From contig WLMZ01000013.1 in assembly GCA_009726095.1 (NCBI GenBank), forward strand, positions 1 to 49,152: a DNA stretch of 49,152 nucleotides, read 5' to 3'. Numbering within the stretch: the first letter of the stretch is position 1; every line of letters starts with the position of its first letter. The position numbers and the translations under genes are program-made. The DNA is from Actinomycetota bacterium. Its GTDB lineage: Bacteria; Actinomycetota; Acidimicrobiia; Acidimicrobiales; Ilumatobacteraceae. The notes under the pieces are model-generated. The model saw nothing but the letters and a program-made list of their open reading frames with translations. It was not told the DNA's origin and did no database searches. Below are positions 8,646 through 18,727 of the stretch, piece by piece.

Positions 8646-9872
8646 TCAGTCGTTGGTCGGGTGTGCTGCCGGGAAGGTGAGGGTGAAGGTTGCCGGTGAG
8701 AGCGACGACAGCTCCAGGCGCCCTCCATCGGCCTGCGCAAGACGCCGGGCCAGGGCCAGGCCGCGACCGTGCGGCGCTGCCGGATCATCCGAACCCTGAA
8801 AGAAACCATCGGCCGCAACGGCGTCGATGGTGCCCTGATCGCTGACCTGCAACTGTCGCTCGGCGACCGTGATGTGTACATCGCCGGTTCCATGCCGCAA
8901 TGCGTTGTCGAGGACGATGTCGATGATCTGTCCCACGAAACCGGGTGTTGCCGACACCACACTGCTCACGCCGCGGAACCCGAGAGCGCGACGAGTGAGC
9001 TGATAGCGCTGGACCCAATCGCCGCGGTGCTGCTCGGCGATCTCGCGCAGATCGACAGCGGTGCGCTGACTCCCGCGACCGCCCCGCGCGAGGTCCAGGA
9101 GTTCGTCGAGCGTTGCCGTGAGGCGGCCGGTTTGCTCGAGTGCGTGTAGGGCGTCGGCACGAACCGCAGGATCGTCGTGCATTGCCAGGAGCTCCAATTG
9201 CAGCGCAATACCCGTCAGCCCGGTGCGGAGCTGGTGCGTGGCGTCGCCGGTGAAGCTGCGTTCGGAACTGAGCGTCTGATCGAGTCGTGACGCGCTTGCC
9301 GACAGGGTGGACCGAATGTCATCGATCTCGCGGATGCCCGACGGTGGAGGCAGCGCAGCGCTGAAGTCACCGGCACCGAGGCGGGCAGCCGATGCTGCAA
9401 GTTGCTCGAGCGGTCGTGAAACGCGGGCACCAAAAATCGATGCGAGCACGGCGGCGAGCAGCACTCCGCCGGCCGCGAGTACACCCAACAACAACAGCTG
9501 CCGGGCGATGCGCCGGTGCAGGTCGTTGCTGCTGGTACTGACATCGATACGAGTTCCTGACGGCCCGGCGGCGACACCGTGGAACGAATCGCTCAATGAC
9601 TCACCATAGGCAACGATCACTGCACCGTCACGGGCTCGGATCTCGACGTGATCGCCGACGAGCACCAGCTCGGCCAGAGAGGTCGGATCGATTGTGCTCC
9701 CCGACGACAGGGCGTCGGCCAGTGCAGTGCTGATGCCCGTGGCCTGATCGGTGAGCCGGCTGCGCAGCTCGTCCTCGGTGGCTTGCTTGAGCAGGAACAC
9801 CACCGGCGTTGCCAGCACGAGCAGCACCATGACGGCAACCAGGATTGTGTTACGGACCAGTCGACGGCGCAC
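8646..9872 (-). CDS. Membrane sensor histidine kinase
   Basis: A 408-residue HAMP-type kinase. A transmembrane helix near residues 8-28, a short extracytoplasmic sensor of about 110 residues, and a second helix near 130-155 lead into HAMP (SRPLEQLAASAARLGAGDF). The H-box is FTGDATHQLRTGLTG, with the phosphorylated His near 208. The ATPase part has the N-box DNALRHG near 322 and the G-box GRGLALARRLA near 370; the D-box reads DQGTI rather than the usual DxGxG. A GTG start at 9872 lies 5 bp after the response regulator stop, so the pair is one operon. The signal is unknown. Proximity to the L,D-transpeptidase suggests cell-envelope control. Confidence 0.92.
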   Translation of the reverse strand: MRRRLVRNTILVAVMVLLVLATPVVFLLKQATEDELRSRLTDQATGISTALADALSSGSTIDPTSLAELVLVGDHVEIRARDGAVIVAYGESLSDSFHGVAAGPSGTRIDVSTSSNDLHRRIARQLLLLGVLAAGGVLLAAVLASIFGARVSRPLEQLAASAARLGAGDFSAALPPPSGIREIDDIRSTLSASASRLDQTLSSERSFTGDATHQLRTGLTGIALQLELLAMHDDPAVRADALHALEQTGRLTATLDELLDLARGGRGSQRTAVDLREIAEQHRGDWVQRYQLTRRALGFRGVSSVVSATPGFVGQIIDIVLDNALRHGTGDVHITVAERQLQVSDQGTIDAVAADGFFQGSDDPAAPHGRGLALARRLAQADGGRLELSSLSPATFTLTFPAAHPTND

Positions 9873-9877
9873 CGGTG

Positions 9878-10564
9878 TCAGCCGGCTTCGTAGCGAAAGC
9901 CAATGCCCCGCACGGTGATGATGTGCTCGGGCGGGTCCTTGGTGTCACCGATCTTGCGCCGCAACGTGGCGACGTGGGTGTCGAGCGTGCGCGTGGAGCC
10001 CCACCAGTTCTCGTCCCACACCTCGTTCATGATCAGTTCGCGACGCAGCGTCTCGCCGTGGCGGCTGGCAAGCAGCACGAGCAGGTCGTACTCCTTGGGC
10101 GCCAGTGCCAGCTCGTCGTTGGCGAACCACGCCCGCCGGGCAGCGCGATCGATGCGCAGGGCACCGATCTGCTCCGGTTCGGTGACGGGTGGATCGCTGG
10201 CCTGACTGGCGCGTAGACGGCTCCGGATGCGCGCCGTGAGCTCGGCGACGCGGAACGGCTTGGTGATGTAATCGTCGGCGCCGGAATCAAGGCCCACGAC
10301 CACATCGACTTCCTCGTTCCGAGCCGTCAGCATCACGATGGGCAGTGCTGGATGCAGGGCACGCAGCCGCCGGCAGATGTCGAGTCCGTCGATGTCGGGC
10401 AGGCTGAGGTCCAAGAGCACGAGATCAGGGACGCTGTTGGCGATGGCTTCGAGCGCCGCCTGGCCACAGTCGGCGTGCACGACGGTGAAGCCCTCGGCTT
10501 GCAGCATCCGTACCAGGGGTTGGCTGATGCGGACGTCGTCCTCGACCAGCAACAGCGAGCTCAT
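9878..10564 (-). CDS. OmpR/PhoB-family response regulator
   Basis: A 228-residue two-domain transcription factor. The receiver has the acidic pair D9-D10, phosphoacceptor D52 in LLDLSLPD, T80 in MLTA and K102 in TKPF. The C-terminal half is a winged-helix DNA-binding domain (LALAPKEYDLLVLLASR, then TLDTHVATLRRKIGD and VRGIGFRYE). I start at the ATG ending at 10564 (MSSLLLVEDD); the frame stays open upstream but the added residues run into the preceding gene. It is partnered with the downstream histidine kinase and begins 28 bp after the HisD-like gene stop. Confidence 0.95.
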   Translation of the reverse strand: MSSLLLVEDDVRISQPLVRMLQAEGFTVVHADCGQAALEAIANSVPDLVLLDLSLPDIDGLDICRRLRALHPALPIVMLTARNEEVDVVVGLDSGADDYITKPFRVAELTARIRSRLRASQASDPPVTEPEQIGALRIDRAARRAWFANDELALAPKEYDLLVLLASRHGETLRRELIMNEVWDENWWGSTRTLDTHVATLRRKIGDTKDPPEHIITVRGIGFRYEAG

Positions 10565-10592
10565 GCAGTGGGATCGTAGGCGCTGCAGGGCA

Positions 10593-11921
10593 TCAGTCGC
10601 TGCGCAGGCGCATGCGGAGCGCCGCAGCATGGGCGGGGAAGCCCTCGTGATCGGCCAGCGCAATGACCGATGGCGCCATGCGCCGCATTGCGGTCTCGTC
10701 GCAGTGAGCCATCGCCGTGCGCTTCAGGAAGGTTTCCACGGTGATGCCCGATGACACGTGTGCGAAGCCACTGGTGGGCAACGACGCCGGGCAACCAAGT
10801 ACGAAGTTGGCGGAACTGAACGGTGTGTGCTGTCCCAGCAGTATCTCGCCGGCCTCGGTGAGCAGATCGAGTGTCGTCTGGCGGACGGCATCATCTACCA
10901 CCAACTGCAGGTGCTCTGGTGCATAACGGTTGACCATGTGCGCAGCCATGTGCAGCGACGGCACGAGGACGCAGCCGCCGTTGGTGCCCAGAGCCGCGCG
11001 CGCCGCCGTGGCGCGTACCGGCGGCAGCAGTGCCAACTGCCGCACCAGCTCGAGATCGGTGGCATCGGCCAGGGCTGCGGAGGTGGTGACCAGCACCACG
11101 GCAGAGTCGGTGCCGTGTTCGGCCTCGATCAACAGATCGGCAGCGAGCCGCACCGGGTCGGCGCTGTCATCAGCGATGACCATGCTCTCGGTGGGCCCGA
11201 GCAACATCATCGTGGCCATTCCGTGACGCTGCATCTCTACCTGGGCGCACGTGACCGCGGGCGAGCCGGGACCGACCACCTTGCGCACCTTCGGCAAGGT
11301 GGCGGTGCCGAATCCGAGCGCGGCGATACCTGCGGGGCCGTTGACCCGGAACACGTTGGTGATGCCCAGCTTGCGACAGACCACGAGCACAGCGGGATCG
11401 ACCTCGCCGCCACCACCGGGCACGGGTGGGACAACCAACGCAATGTTGGGCACCCCGGCGACCACCGCCGGTACGCCGAGCTGGTACGCCACGGAGGGAT
11501 AGCTGGCCTTTCCGCTGGGCACGAACAGTCCGGCCGATTCGATCGGTGTGATCTTCTCGCCCACGAACAGCCCGGGCTCGCTCTCGAGCCACCAGTCACT
11601 GGCGCGTGCCCGCAGCGCATCATTGAACGTGCGCAGGTGAATGATGGCGTCGTCGATGGCCGCATCGACATCGTCTGACACGGTGGCACTGGCGAGTTCG
11701 TCGCTGCTGATGCGCAACTGGTGCGGTTCGAGGTTGATCTTGTCGAAGTCGCGCAGCGCTCGGCACACGGCTTCGTCGCCGTGCTCGCGGACGTCATCGA
11801 TGATGCGACCGATGGACTCGCGCAGGCCCGGATCGAAGATGTCGTCGAGGCCGCGGTGGCACAACGCCTCGCGTTCGGTCTCGTCCATCGCGTCCCAGCG
11901 CATGCGCCGCATCACAGCCAT
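10593..11921 (-). CDS. Histidinol-dehydrogenase-family protein with altered metal site
   Basis: A 442-residue NAD-dependent HisD-fold protein. Fold markers are clear: GLFVPSGKASYPS, VGPGS, MLLGPTES, RYAPEHLQL (catalytic Glu336-His337 equivalents) and a C-terminal EGFPAHAAALR (His431). By eye-alignment with E. coli HisD, zinc ligand Gln259 corresponds to E266 and Asp360 to N372, while His262 (H269) and His419 (H431) are kept; substrate residues Glu356 and His367 correspond to F369 and A379. No other his genes are near. I therefore read it as a HisD paralogue that may use another amino or hydroxy alcohol, though a real histidinol dehydrogenase cannot be excluded. It is divergent from purA, and the start is the ATG ending at 11921. 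Confidence 0.8.
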   Translation of the reverse strand: MAVMRRMRWDAMDETEREALCHRGLDDIFDPGLRESIGRIIDDVREHGDEAVCRALRDFDKINLEPHQLRISSDELASATVSDDVDAAIDDAIIHLRTFNDALRARASDWWLESEPGLFVGEKITPIESAGLFVPSGKASYPSVAYQLGVPAVVAGVPNIALVVPPVPGGGGEVDPAVLVVCRKLGITNVFRVNGPAGIAALGFGTATLPKVRKVVGPGSPAVTCAQVEMQRHGMATMMLLGPTESMVIADDSADPVRLAADLLIEAEHGTDSAVVLVTTSAALADATDLELVRQLALLPPVRATAARAALGTNGGCVLVPSLHMAAHMVNRYAPEHLQLVVDDAVRQTTLDLLTEAGEILLGQHTPFSSANFVLGCPASLPTSGFAHVSSGITVETFLKRTAMAHCDETAMRRMAPSVIALADHEGFPAHAAALRMRLRSD

Positions 11922-11990
11922 GCATGAAACGGTACCCGTACTCGGCCGTCGGGCCACTAGGATCACGCCACGTTCGCCTGTTCTGTTTGA

Positions 11991-13283
<1,293 letters not shown>

Positions 13284-13287
13284 CCCG

Positions 13288-14592
13288 GTGATCGAGCGCT
13301 ATGCCCTTCCCGAGATGTCGGCCGTCTTCAGCGACGTTGCCCGTTTCCGCCGTTGGCTCGACATCGAGCTGTTGGCCACCGATGCACACGCCGCTCTGGG
13401 ACTGGTGCCGTCAGCCGATGCAGCTGCCTGCCGCGAGCGGGCCCCGCACGTCGATGATGCCTTTGTGCAGGCCGTGCTCGACCGTGAGGCCATCACCGAC
13501 CACGACGTCGCCGCGTTCGTCGACGTGGTCCAGGATGCCATTGGCGCTCCGGCGGGTTCGTGGATCCACTACGGCCTCACCAGCAGCGACGTGGTGGACA
13601 CGGCGTGGTGCTGGATGCTCAGCGATGCCTGTGATCTGCTGATCGAGGCGTCCACGCAGTTGCTCGCCACGGTGAAACAGCTCGCCATCACCCACCGTCA
13701 CACCGTGATGATCGGACGAACCCACGGTGTACACGCCGAGCCCACCACGTTCGGGATGAAGGTGGCGCTGTGGGCGCTGCAGATCAACCGCGACCGGGAC
13801 CGTCTGCTCGCCGCCCGGCGGGCCGTTGCCGTGTGCAAGCTCAGCGGGGCGGTGGGCACGTACTCCAACATCGATCCCGCTGTCGAAGCCTTCGTCGGTG
13901 CGAAGTTGGGCCTCACTCCGGTGCCGGCGACGCAGGTCATTGCCCGCGATCGTCATGCCGAATTCCTGTGGGCATGTGCAGCAGTTGGCTCAACCCTTGA
14001 AATGATGGCGGTCGAATTGCGCCATCTGCAGCGCACCGAGGTGCGCGAAGTGCAGGAGGGCTTCAAGGTGGGCCAGAAGGGCTCGTCTGCGATGCCGCAC
14101 AAACGCAACCCGATCTCGGCCGAAACGATCAGTGGTCTGTCACGCGTTCTGCGTGGAAATCTGCAGGCCGGTATGCAGGATATTGCGCTGTGGCACGAGC
14201 GTGACATCTCCCACAGTTCTGTCGAACGCGTCGTGCTCCCCGACTCGGCCCTGTTGGCCCACTATGTGCTGCACAGGATGCGCCGGTTGCTCACCGGGCT
14301 GCAGGTGTTCCCCGAGCGGATGGTGGCCAATCTCGAGGCGAGCCATGGCCTGGTGTTCAGCCAGCCCGTGCTGCTGGCGCTTGTGCAGGCTGGCATGAGC
14401 CGAGACGATGCCTATCGCATCGTGCAGGAGACCGCACTGCGCGCCTGGGATGAAGGTCGCAGCTTTCGTGAGCTCATCGAACAGGACGACCGGGTCAACG
14501 TCGCAGCAGCGGTGCTCGATGAGGCATTCGACGTGCAACGCAGCCTGCGGCACGTGAACAGGGTGTTCGAGGCGCTCGACGAGATCGCCTGA
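13288..14592 (+). CDS. purB: Adenylosuccinate lyase
   Basis: A 434-residue lyase acting in two purine steps (SAICAR and adenylosuccinate cleavage). Conserved blocks are present in order: SWIHYGLTSSDVVDT, GRTHGVHAEPTTFG with the general-acid His, and the fumarase/lyase signature GSSAMPHKRNP near residue 265-275. The GTG at 13288 gives the expected N-terminus VIERYALPEM and starts 4 bp after the purA stop, so purA and purB form one operon. Its TGA abuts the stop codon of the converging small gene without a spacer. Confidence 0.96.
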   Translation: MIERYALPEMSAVFSDVARFRRWLDIELLATDAHAALGLVPSADAAACRERAPHVDDAFVQAVLDREAITDHDVAAFVDVVQDAIGAPAGSWIHYGLTSSDVVDTAWCWMLSDACDLLIEASTQLLATVKQLAITHRHTVMIGRTHGVHAEPTTFGMKVALWALQINRDRDRLLAARRAVAVCKLSGAVGTYSNIDPAVEAFVGAKLGLTPVPATQVIARDRHAEFLWACAAVGSTLEMMAVELRHLQRTEVREVQEGFKVGQKGSSAMPHKRNPISAETISGLSRVLRGNLQAGMQDIALWHERDISHSSVERVVLPDSALLAHYVLHRMRRLLTGLQVFPERMVANLEASHGLVFSQPVLLALVQAGMSRDDAYRIVQETALRAWDEGRSFRELIEQDDRVNVAAAVLDEAFDVQRSLRHVNRVFEALDEIA

Positions 14593-15009
14593 TCAGCCCT
14601 CGCTGCGGGTGACGCCGGCCGTCTTCAGCACGGCGGCATCCACGCCAATGGCCCGCCATGCCGCGTAGCTGATGCCGTTGCGGGTGCTGTAGCCCTTGGC
14701 CACCTTCACGAACTCGGCCTCGAGTGCGCTGAGGTCGAGGGTGTCGTTGGCATGGGCCAATTCGGCCTGCAGATCGAGCCGTTCCTGAACGAGTTTGAGT
14801 TCACGCACGGCGTCGGCGTCGACGATCTCTGCCTCGATCGCAGTCAGCCTCTTGACGATCGAATCGGTGCTGCGCTTGCGGCCACGCTTTGGTTTGGCGG
14901 TGCGCAATGCCTCGAGATAGTCGCGAACGGCTTTACCTTCGGTGCGACCAGCTGCCAGCGCAGCTTTGTGCTCGTTGGTCATTGGTCCTTTGGGTCCACG
15001 TTTTGCCAT
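14593..15009 (-). CDS. Small basic protein with AT-hook-like motifs, function unknown
   Basis: 138 residues from an ATG at 15009. The N-terminus has KRGPKGP, and KRGRKR sits near residues 41-46; both resemble AT-hook or minor-groove-binding tails. The middle (about 55-100) is charged, heptad-like and probably helical or coiled coil. The last 30 residues (GISYAAWRAIGVDAAVLKTA) look like a small helical module similar to the ends of some actinobacterial DNA-bridging proteins. I do not recognise a named family. A nucleoid-associated or DNA-binding role is inferred from composition alone. It converges on purB with abutting stop codons and is divergent from tesB. Confidence 0.7.
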   Translation of the reverse strand: MAKRGPKGPMTNEHKAALAAGRTEGKAVRDYLEALRTAKPKRGRKRSTDSIVKRLTAIEAEIVDADAVRELKLVQERLDLQAELAHANDTLDLSALEAEFVKVAKGYSTRNGISYAAWRAIGVDAAVLKTAGVTRSEG

Positions 15010-15189
15010 GGCGCCATCATAGTTTGTGAGTTGCCATTTTGCATTCACTCAATTTATTCGCCTTGGTTTTCGTGCGAATGTTGCTCGGTTTCAGTGTAGT
15101 TTCCGATTTCGGGGGAGGGCGCGGGGGCCGGGGTGGGCATACTCGGGGCCAAGGTTTCCGGTGAGAGCCGTCGTACCGTGGTTGGCGAA
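15010..15189. promoter_or_regulatory. AT-richer divergent promoter region
   Basis: 180 bp between two divergent starts. The first 100 bp are clearly more AT-rich than the surroundings. Rightward, TTGCCA (15031-15036), a 16-bp gap and TTTATT (15053-15058) is a weak promoter candidate for tesB. Leftward, TATGAT lies on the minus strand about 10 bp before the small gene's ATG, without a clear partner box. No large hairpin is seen. Confidence 0.3.
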
Positions 15190-16008
15190 ATGGACGCACA
15201 CGAACTCTTCCGACTGTCCCCGCACGGCGCCGACACCTACGTTGGCGTGGGACCGCAATACCCATGGGGAGGCCTGTACGGTGGCCAGATCGTTGCGCAG
15301 GCGCTGCGCGCCGCGGCCGCCACGGTCGACCCATCGATGACGCCGCATTCGCTGCGCGCCTATTTCATCCGCCGGGGTGACCACGACGAACCGGTGCGCT
15401 ACGAAGTCGATCGCATCCGCAATGGCCGCAGCTTCTCCACCCGACGTGTTGTGGCCCGTCAGGCCATCGGTGCAATCCTCAACCTGGAGGCGTCGTTCCA
15501 GTTGTCCGAGCCTTCGGTGGACATCGAGACCGTGGCAATGCCGCTGGATCTGCCGTCGCCCGATGACTTGATCCACGACTCGTGGTCGGATGTCTTTGAT
15601 CGTTGCTGGGTGCCGTCGCAGTACCTGCCGGCCGACGGTCGTACCGGGGCAGGCCGCTCGGCTGCCTGGTTGAAGGCCAACGGCGTACTCGGCGACGACC
15701 CGCTGCTGCACCTGTGCACGCTGGCGTTCCTCTCGGACGATCTGCCCACCGATGCCGTGGTTCGTGCCCACCCCATCGGCGCCGAACCCGAAGAGCAGCG
15801 CCAGGGGGCATTGTTCTCGGCAAGCCTCGATCACACCATGTGGTTCCATCGGCCGGTGAAAGCCGACGAATGGCACCTGCACGACTTCACGTGCCACAGC
15901 TTCGTGGGTGGCCGGGGATTGTCGATCGGGCATGTGTTTGCCGCCGACGGAACACACGTGGCCACCATCGCGCAAGAGGTGCTCATGCGCGACAAGCGTT
16001 CTCAGTAG
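15190..16008 (+). CDS. tesB: Acyl-CoA thioesterase II (TesB family)
   Basis: A 272-residue double-hotdog thioesterase that hydrolyses acyl-CoA to free acid and CoA. Family blocks: the opening MDAHELFRLSPHG, YGGQIVAQAL near residue 33, SLRAYFIRRGD, RIRNGRSFSTR, and the second hotdog with SLDHTMWFHRP, GRGLSIGHVFA and ATIAQE near the end. The ATG at 15190 is chosen because TesB homology starts there; the frame is open for 19 more codons upstream. pyrE follows after 28 bp. Confidence 0.92.
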   Translation: MDAHELFRLSPHGADTYVGVGPQYPWGGLYGGQIVAQALRAAAATVDPSMTPHSLRAYFIRRGDHDEPVRYEVDRIRNGRSFSTRRVVARQAIGAILNLEASFQLSEPSVDIETVAMPLDLPSPDDLIHDSWSDVFDRCWVPSQYLPADGRTGAGRSAAWLKANGVLGDDPLLHLCTLAFLSDDLPTDAVVRAHPIGAEPEEQRQGALFSASLDHTMWFHRPVKADEWHLHDFTCHSFVGGRGLSIGHVFAADGTHVATIAQEVLMRDKRSQ

Positions 16009-16036
16009 TTCGTCGGCGACACGCTACGGTGCGGGC

Positions 16037-16609
16037 GTGTCCAGCGAACTCCCTCCACTCGATCCCGCTCGCGCTGCCCTGCGCGAGCACGTCTTGCGCT
16101 ACGCGGTGCGAACCGGTGACTTCACGCTCAAATCGGGGGCGAAGAGCAGTTGGTTCCTCGACACCAAGCAGACGGCGTGTCGCCCGGACGGCGTGTTGCT
16201 GATGGCCGAGGTGGCCCTGTCGCTGATCCCATCCGACATCGACGCGATCGGGGGCCTCACGATGGGCGCCGATCCGGTGGCGTTCGGCATCGCTGCCGTG
16301 GCTGCTACCCGCGGGCTGCACCTGCGCAGCTTCAGTGTGCGCAAGGAGGCCAAGGACCATGGTGTCACCGGGCGCATCGCCGGCGCCCTGCAACCGGGGG
16401 ATCGAGTGGTCATCACCGAGGACACCGTGACCCGTGGGACATCACCCCTCGAGGCGGTCGAGGCCGTTCGGGCCTTCGGTGCAGAACCCGTGCTCATCAC
16501 CGTCATCGTGGATCGGGGCGGCACCTGCGCAGCAATGGCGGCCGCTGCCGGCGTGGCGTTCGTGCCGATGCTGACCGCGCTGGACCTCGGTTTCAACTAC
16601 GGCACCTGA
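16037..16609 (+). CDS. pyrE: Orotate phosphoribosyltransferase
   Basis: A 190-residue type I phosphoribosyltransferase converting orotate and PRPP to OMP. It shows FTLKSGAKSSWFLDTK with the orotate-contact Lys, GGLTMGADPVAF, the flexible catalytic loop VRKEAKDHGVTG, and the PRPP motif VVITEDTVTRGTSP. The GTG at 16037 gives the right family length. It lies between tesB and the hemolysin-III-like gene on the same strand. Confidence 0.95.
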   Translation: MSSELPPLDPARAALREHVLRYAVRTGDFTLKSGAKSSWFLDTKQTACRPDGVLLMAEVALSLIPSDIDAIGGLTMGADPVAFGIAAVAATRGLHLRSFSVRKEAKDHGVTGRIAGALQPGDRVVITEDTVTRGTSPLEAVEAVRAFGAEPVLITVIVDRGGTCAAMAAAAGVAFVPMLTALDLGFNYGT

Positions 16610-16650
16610 CGTGCCGGAACCCACCGGCGTGTGGTCGGTACGGTGTGGGC

Positions 16651-17321
16651 ATGCACGCAACTCCTGAGAGCAACCACCCGCTGTTGATCAAACCGCTGCT
16701 GCGCGGGTGGTCACATGTGGTGGCGTTCTTCATGGTGCTCGTGCTCGGGGCGATCCTCATCAACAGCGCTGCCGGCACCGATCGCGGGCCGGGACTGATG
16801 ATCATCTACGTGGTCGGCACCGCCTCGATGTTTGGCGTTTCTGCCGCCTACCACCGGCTGCGTTGGACACCGCGAGCTCGGGCGCTGATGTCCAAGTTCG
16901 ATCACTGCACCATCTTTTGGCCATTGCCGGCGCATACACGCCCGTCGCCGTCATTGGTCTGCATGGCATGTACCAGACGATCGTGTTGTGCCTGTCGTGG
17001 GTGGGCGCCGTGGTGGGTATCTCGTTGGAGTGGCTGCCCTTTGATCTCCCCCGGTGGTTGTTCGCGGCCGTGTACGTGGTGGTTGGTTGGGCCGCGCTGT
17101 TCGCCTTCCCGCAGCTGTACAGCGGCCTTGGTGCGGGAGGCTTCCTCCTCATCCTCGGCGGCGGGTTGGCCTACACCACCGGCGCCGTGGTCTACGCGCT
17201 GAAACGCCCCGACCCGTGGCCGACGGTGTTCGGGTTTCACGAGGTGTTCCACGCCTTCACCATCATCGGTGCAGGCATGCATTTTGCAGCCATTGCCTTT
17301 TCCGTACTGCCGAAGATGTAG
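16651..17321 (+). pseudogene. Hemolysin III / YqfA-family membrane protein, single-base frameshift
   Basis: A seven-helix hemolysin-III (PAQR-like) protein read in two frames. Frame one, from the ATG at 16651, gives the family start with a SAAYHR motif and FDHCTIF. Frame two continues with AIAGAYTPVAV, then several helices and a C-terminal FHEVFHAFTIIGAGMHF. The His/Asp/Ser metal residues of the family are all present across both frames. The break lies at a TTTT run (16915-16918); one more T would restore IFLAIAGAYTP. Total length 671 nt is one short of a multiple of three. A sequencing or assembly error is as likely as a real lesion, as the rest shows no decay. Confidence 0.8.
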
Positions 17322-17352
17322 GTGGTTCGGGTCGGTGGGCCAGGCACGTGGC

Positions 17353-18720
17353 TCAGGCCAGGAGCACACCGGGATTGAACAGCGTGTCCGGATCGAGAGC
17401 GTGCTTCACGCTGCGCATCAGGGAGATCTCGGCGCTCCCGCGCTGGGCGACCAGCCACTGTGTCTTGGCAACGCCGATGCCGTGTTCGGCACTGATCGCG
17501 CCACCTCGATCGATCACCAACTGCAGCACGGCGTCGGTGAGAGCAGACGCAGCGGGGCCCGCATCGAGGATGTTGACGTGCAGGTTGCCCTCGGCGAGAT
17601 GACCGAAGATGACCAGACTGGCCAGCGGTGCAAGGCGGGCGACGATGCTCTCGATGTCGGTTGCGGTGGCGGCCAACGCGTCGAGTGGCACGGCGACATC
17701 GAGCTTCAGGGGAACACCGATGTGGTTGATCGCCACCGTGATGTTGTCGCGCAGCGCAAGGAGATGGGAGCGCATCACGTGATCGGTCGCGACTGCGCTC
17801 GAGCTGTGCGGGGTGTGCTGGAGTAGTGCCTGGACGAGGTCGTCGAGGGGGTCGCCGTGTGCAGCGCACTCCACGAGCAGATAGGCGCCGGCTGTGGCAT
17901 CGACAGGGCATGCCTGGCCGAGATGCGCACACACCAGGCGCATCGCCGAGGGCATCACCAACTCGACGGAGTCGAGGTGCGGCAGTGATTGGCGGAACTG
18001 CGGCAACACCCTGACCGCCTCGGCCAGCGAGTCGAGTGCCACGAGCGCCGTGGCCGTGCTGCGGTACCACGGCACCAGTCGCAGGCGCACCGCCGTGATG
18101 ATGGCGAGGGTGCCCTCGCTGCCGCTGAGCAGTGATGGCAGGTGCAGCCCGATGGTTTCCTTGGGCAGTCCGGACAGCGAGCCGACGATGGTGCCGTTGG
18201 CCATCACGGCCTGCACCCCTGCGACCTGGGCGCGCATCGTGGAGAACCGCACGACACGGGACCCGCCGGCGTTGGTCGCGACCGCACCGCCGATGGTGGC
18301 CGAGTCCCTGGCTGCGAAGTCCACGGCCAGGTCGAACCCCGCGGATCTGGCGTGATCTCGCACCACGGCAAGCGTGAGCCCGGCACCAACGGTGACCTGC
18401 CCGGAGGTGGTGTCGACGGGGTCGCAACGCGTCAGACGGGTGGTGCTGAGCACGACCTCGCCGTTGCGTGGCACGCTGGCACCCACCAGTCCGGTGTTGC
18501 CACCCTGGGGCACGATCGCGGCGCCGTGCTGGGCACAGATAGCCACCACCGCTGCCACCTCGTCGGTGCTGGCGGGCCGGACCACCAGACGGGCCGCGCC
18601 GTGGAATCGCCCGGTCCAGTCGGTCTCGTACCCGGCGCGTTGGTCGGGATCGGTGAGTACGTGCCGGTCACCGACGATTGCTGCCAGTGCGCTGGCGAGG
18701 TCGTCGAGTGGGTCGGACAT
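17353..18720 (-). CDS. FAD-linked 2-hydroxyacid oxidase/dehydrogenase (GlcD-like)
   Basis: A 455-residue VAO/PCMH-type flavoprotein. The FAD-binding part has PQGGNTGLVGASVP (about residues 71-84), AARDSATIGGAVATNAGG and SGSEGTLAIITAVRLRLVPW; the C-terminal FAD-oxidase part has FGHLAEGNLHVNI and GAISAEHGIGVAKT, the metal and substrate motifs of the GlcD, D-lactate and D-2-hydroxyglutarate dehydrogenase group. It likely oxidises a D-2-hydroxyacid to the 2-oxoacid; the substrate cannot be told. The start is 7 bp after the LarA-like gene stop, so the two are probably co-transcribed. It converges with the hemolysin-III gene. Confidence 0.87.
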   Translation of the reverse strand: MSDPLDDLASALAAIVGDRHVLTDPDQRAGYETDWTGRFHGAARLVVRPASTDEVAAVVAICAQHGAAIVPQGGNTGLVGASVPRNGEVVLSTTRLTRCDPVDTTSGQVTVGAGLTLAVVRDHARSAGFDLAVDFAARDSATIGGAVATNAGGSRVVRFSTMRAQVAGVQAVMANGTIVGSLSGLPKETIGLHLPSLLSGSEGTLAIITAVRLRLVPWYRSTATALVALDSLAEAVRVLPQFRQSLPHLDSVELVMPSAMRLVCAHLGQACPVDATAGAYLLVECAAHGDPLDDLVQALLQHTPHSSSAVATDHVMRSHLLALRDNITVAINHIGVPLKLDVAVPLDALAATATDIESIVARLAPLASLVIFGHLAEGNLHVNILDAGPAASALTDAVLQLVIDRGGAISAEHGIGVAKTQWLVAQRGSAEISLMRSVKHALDPDTLFNPGVLLA

Positions 18721-18727
18721 CGGGGGC

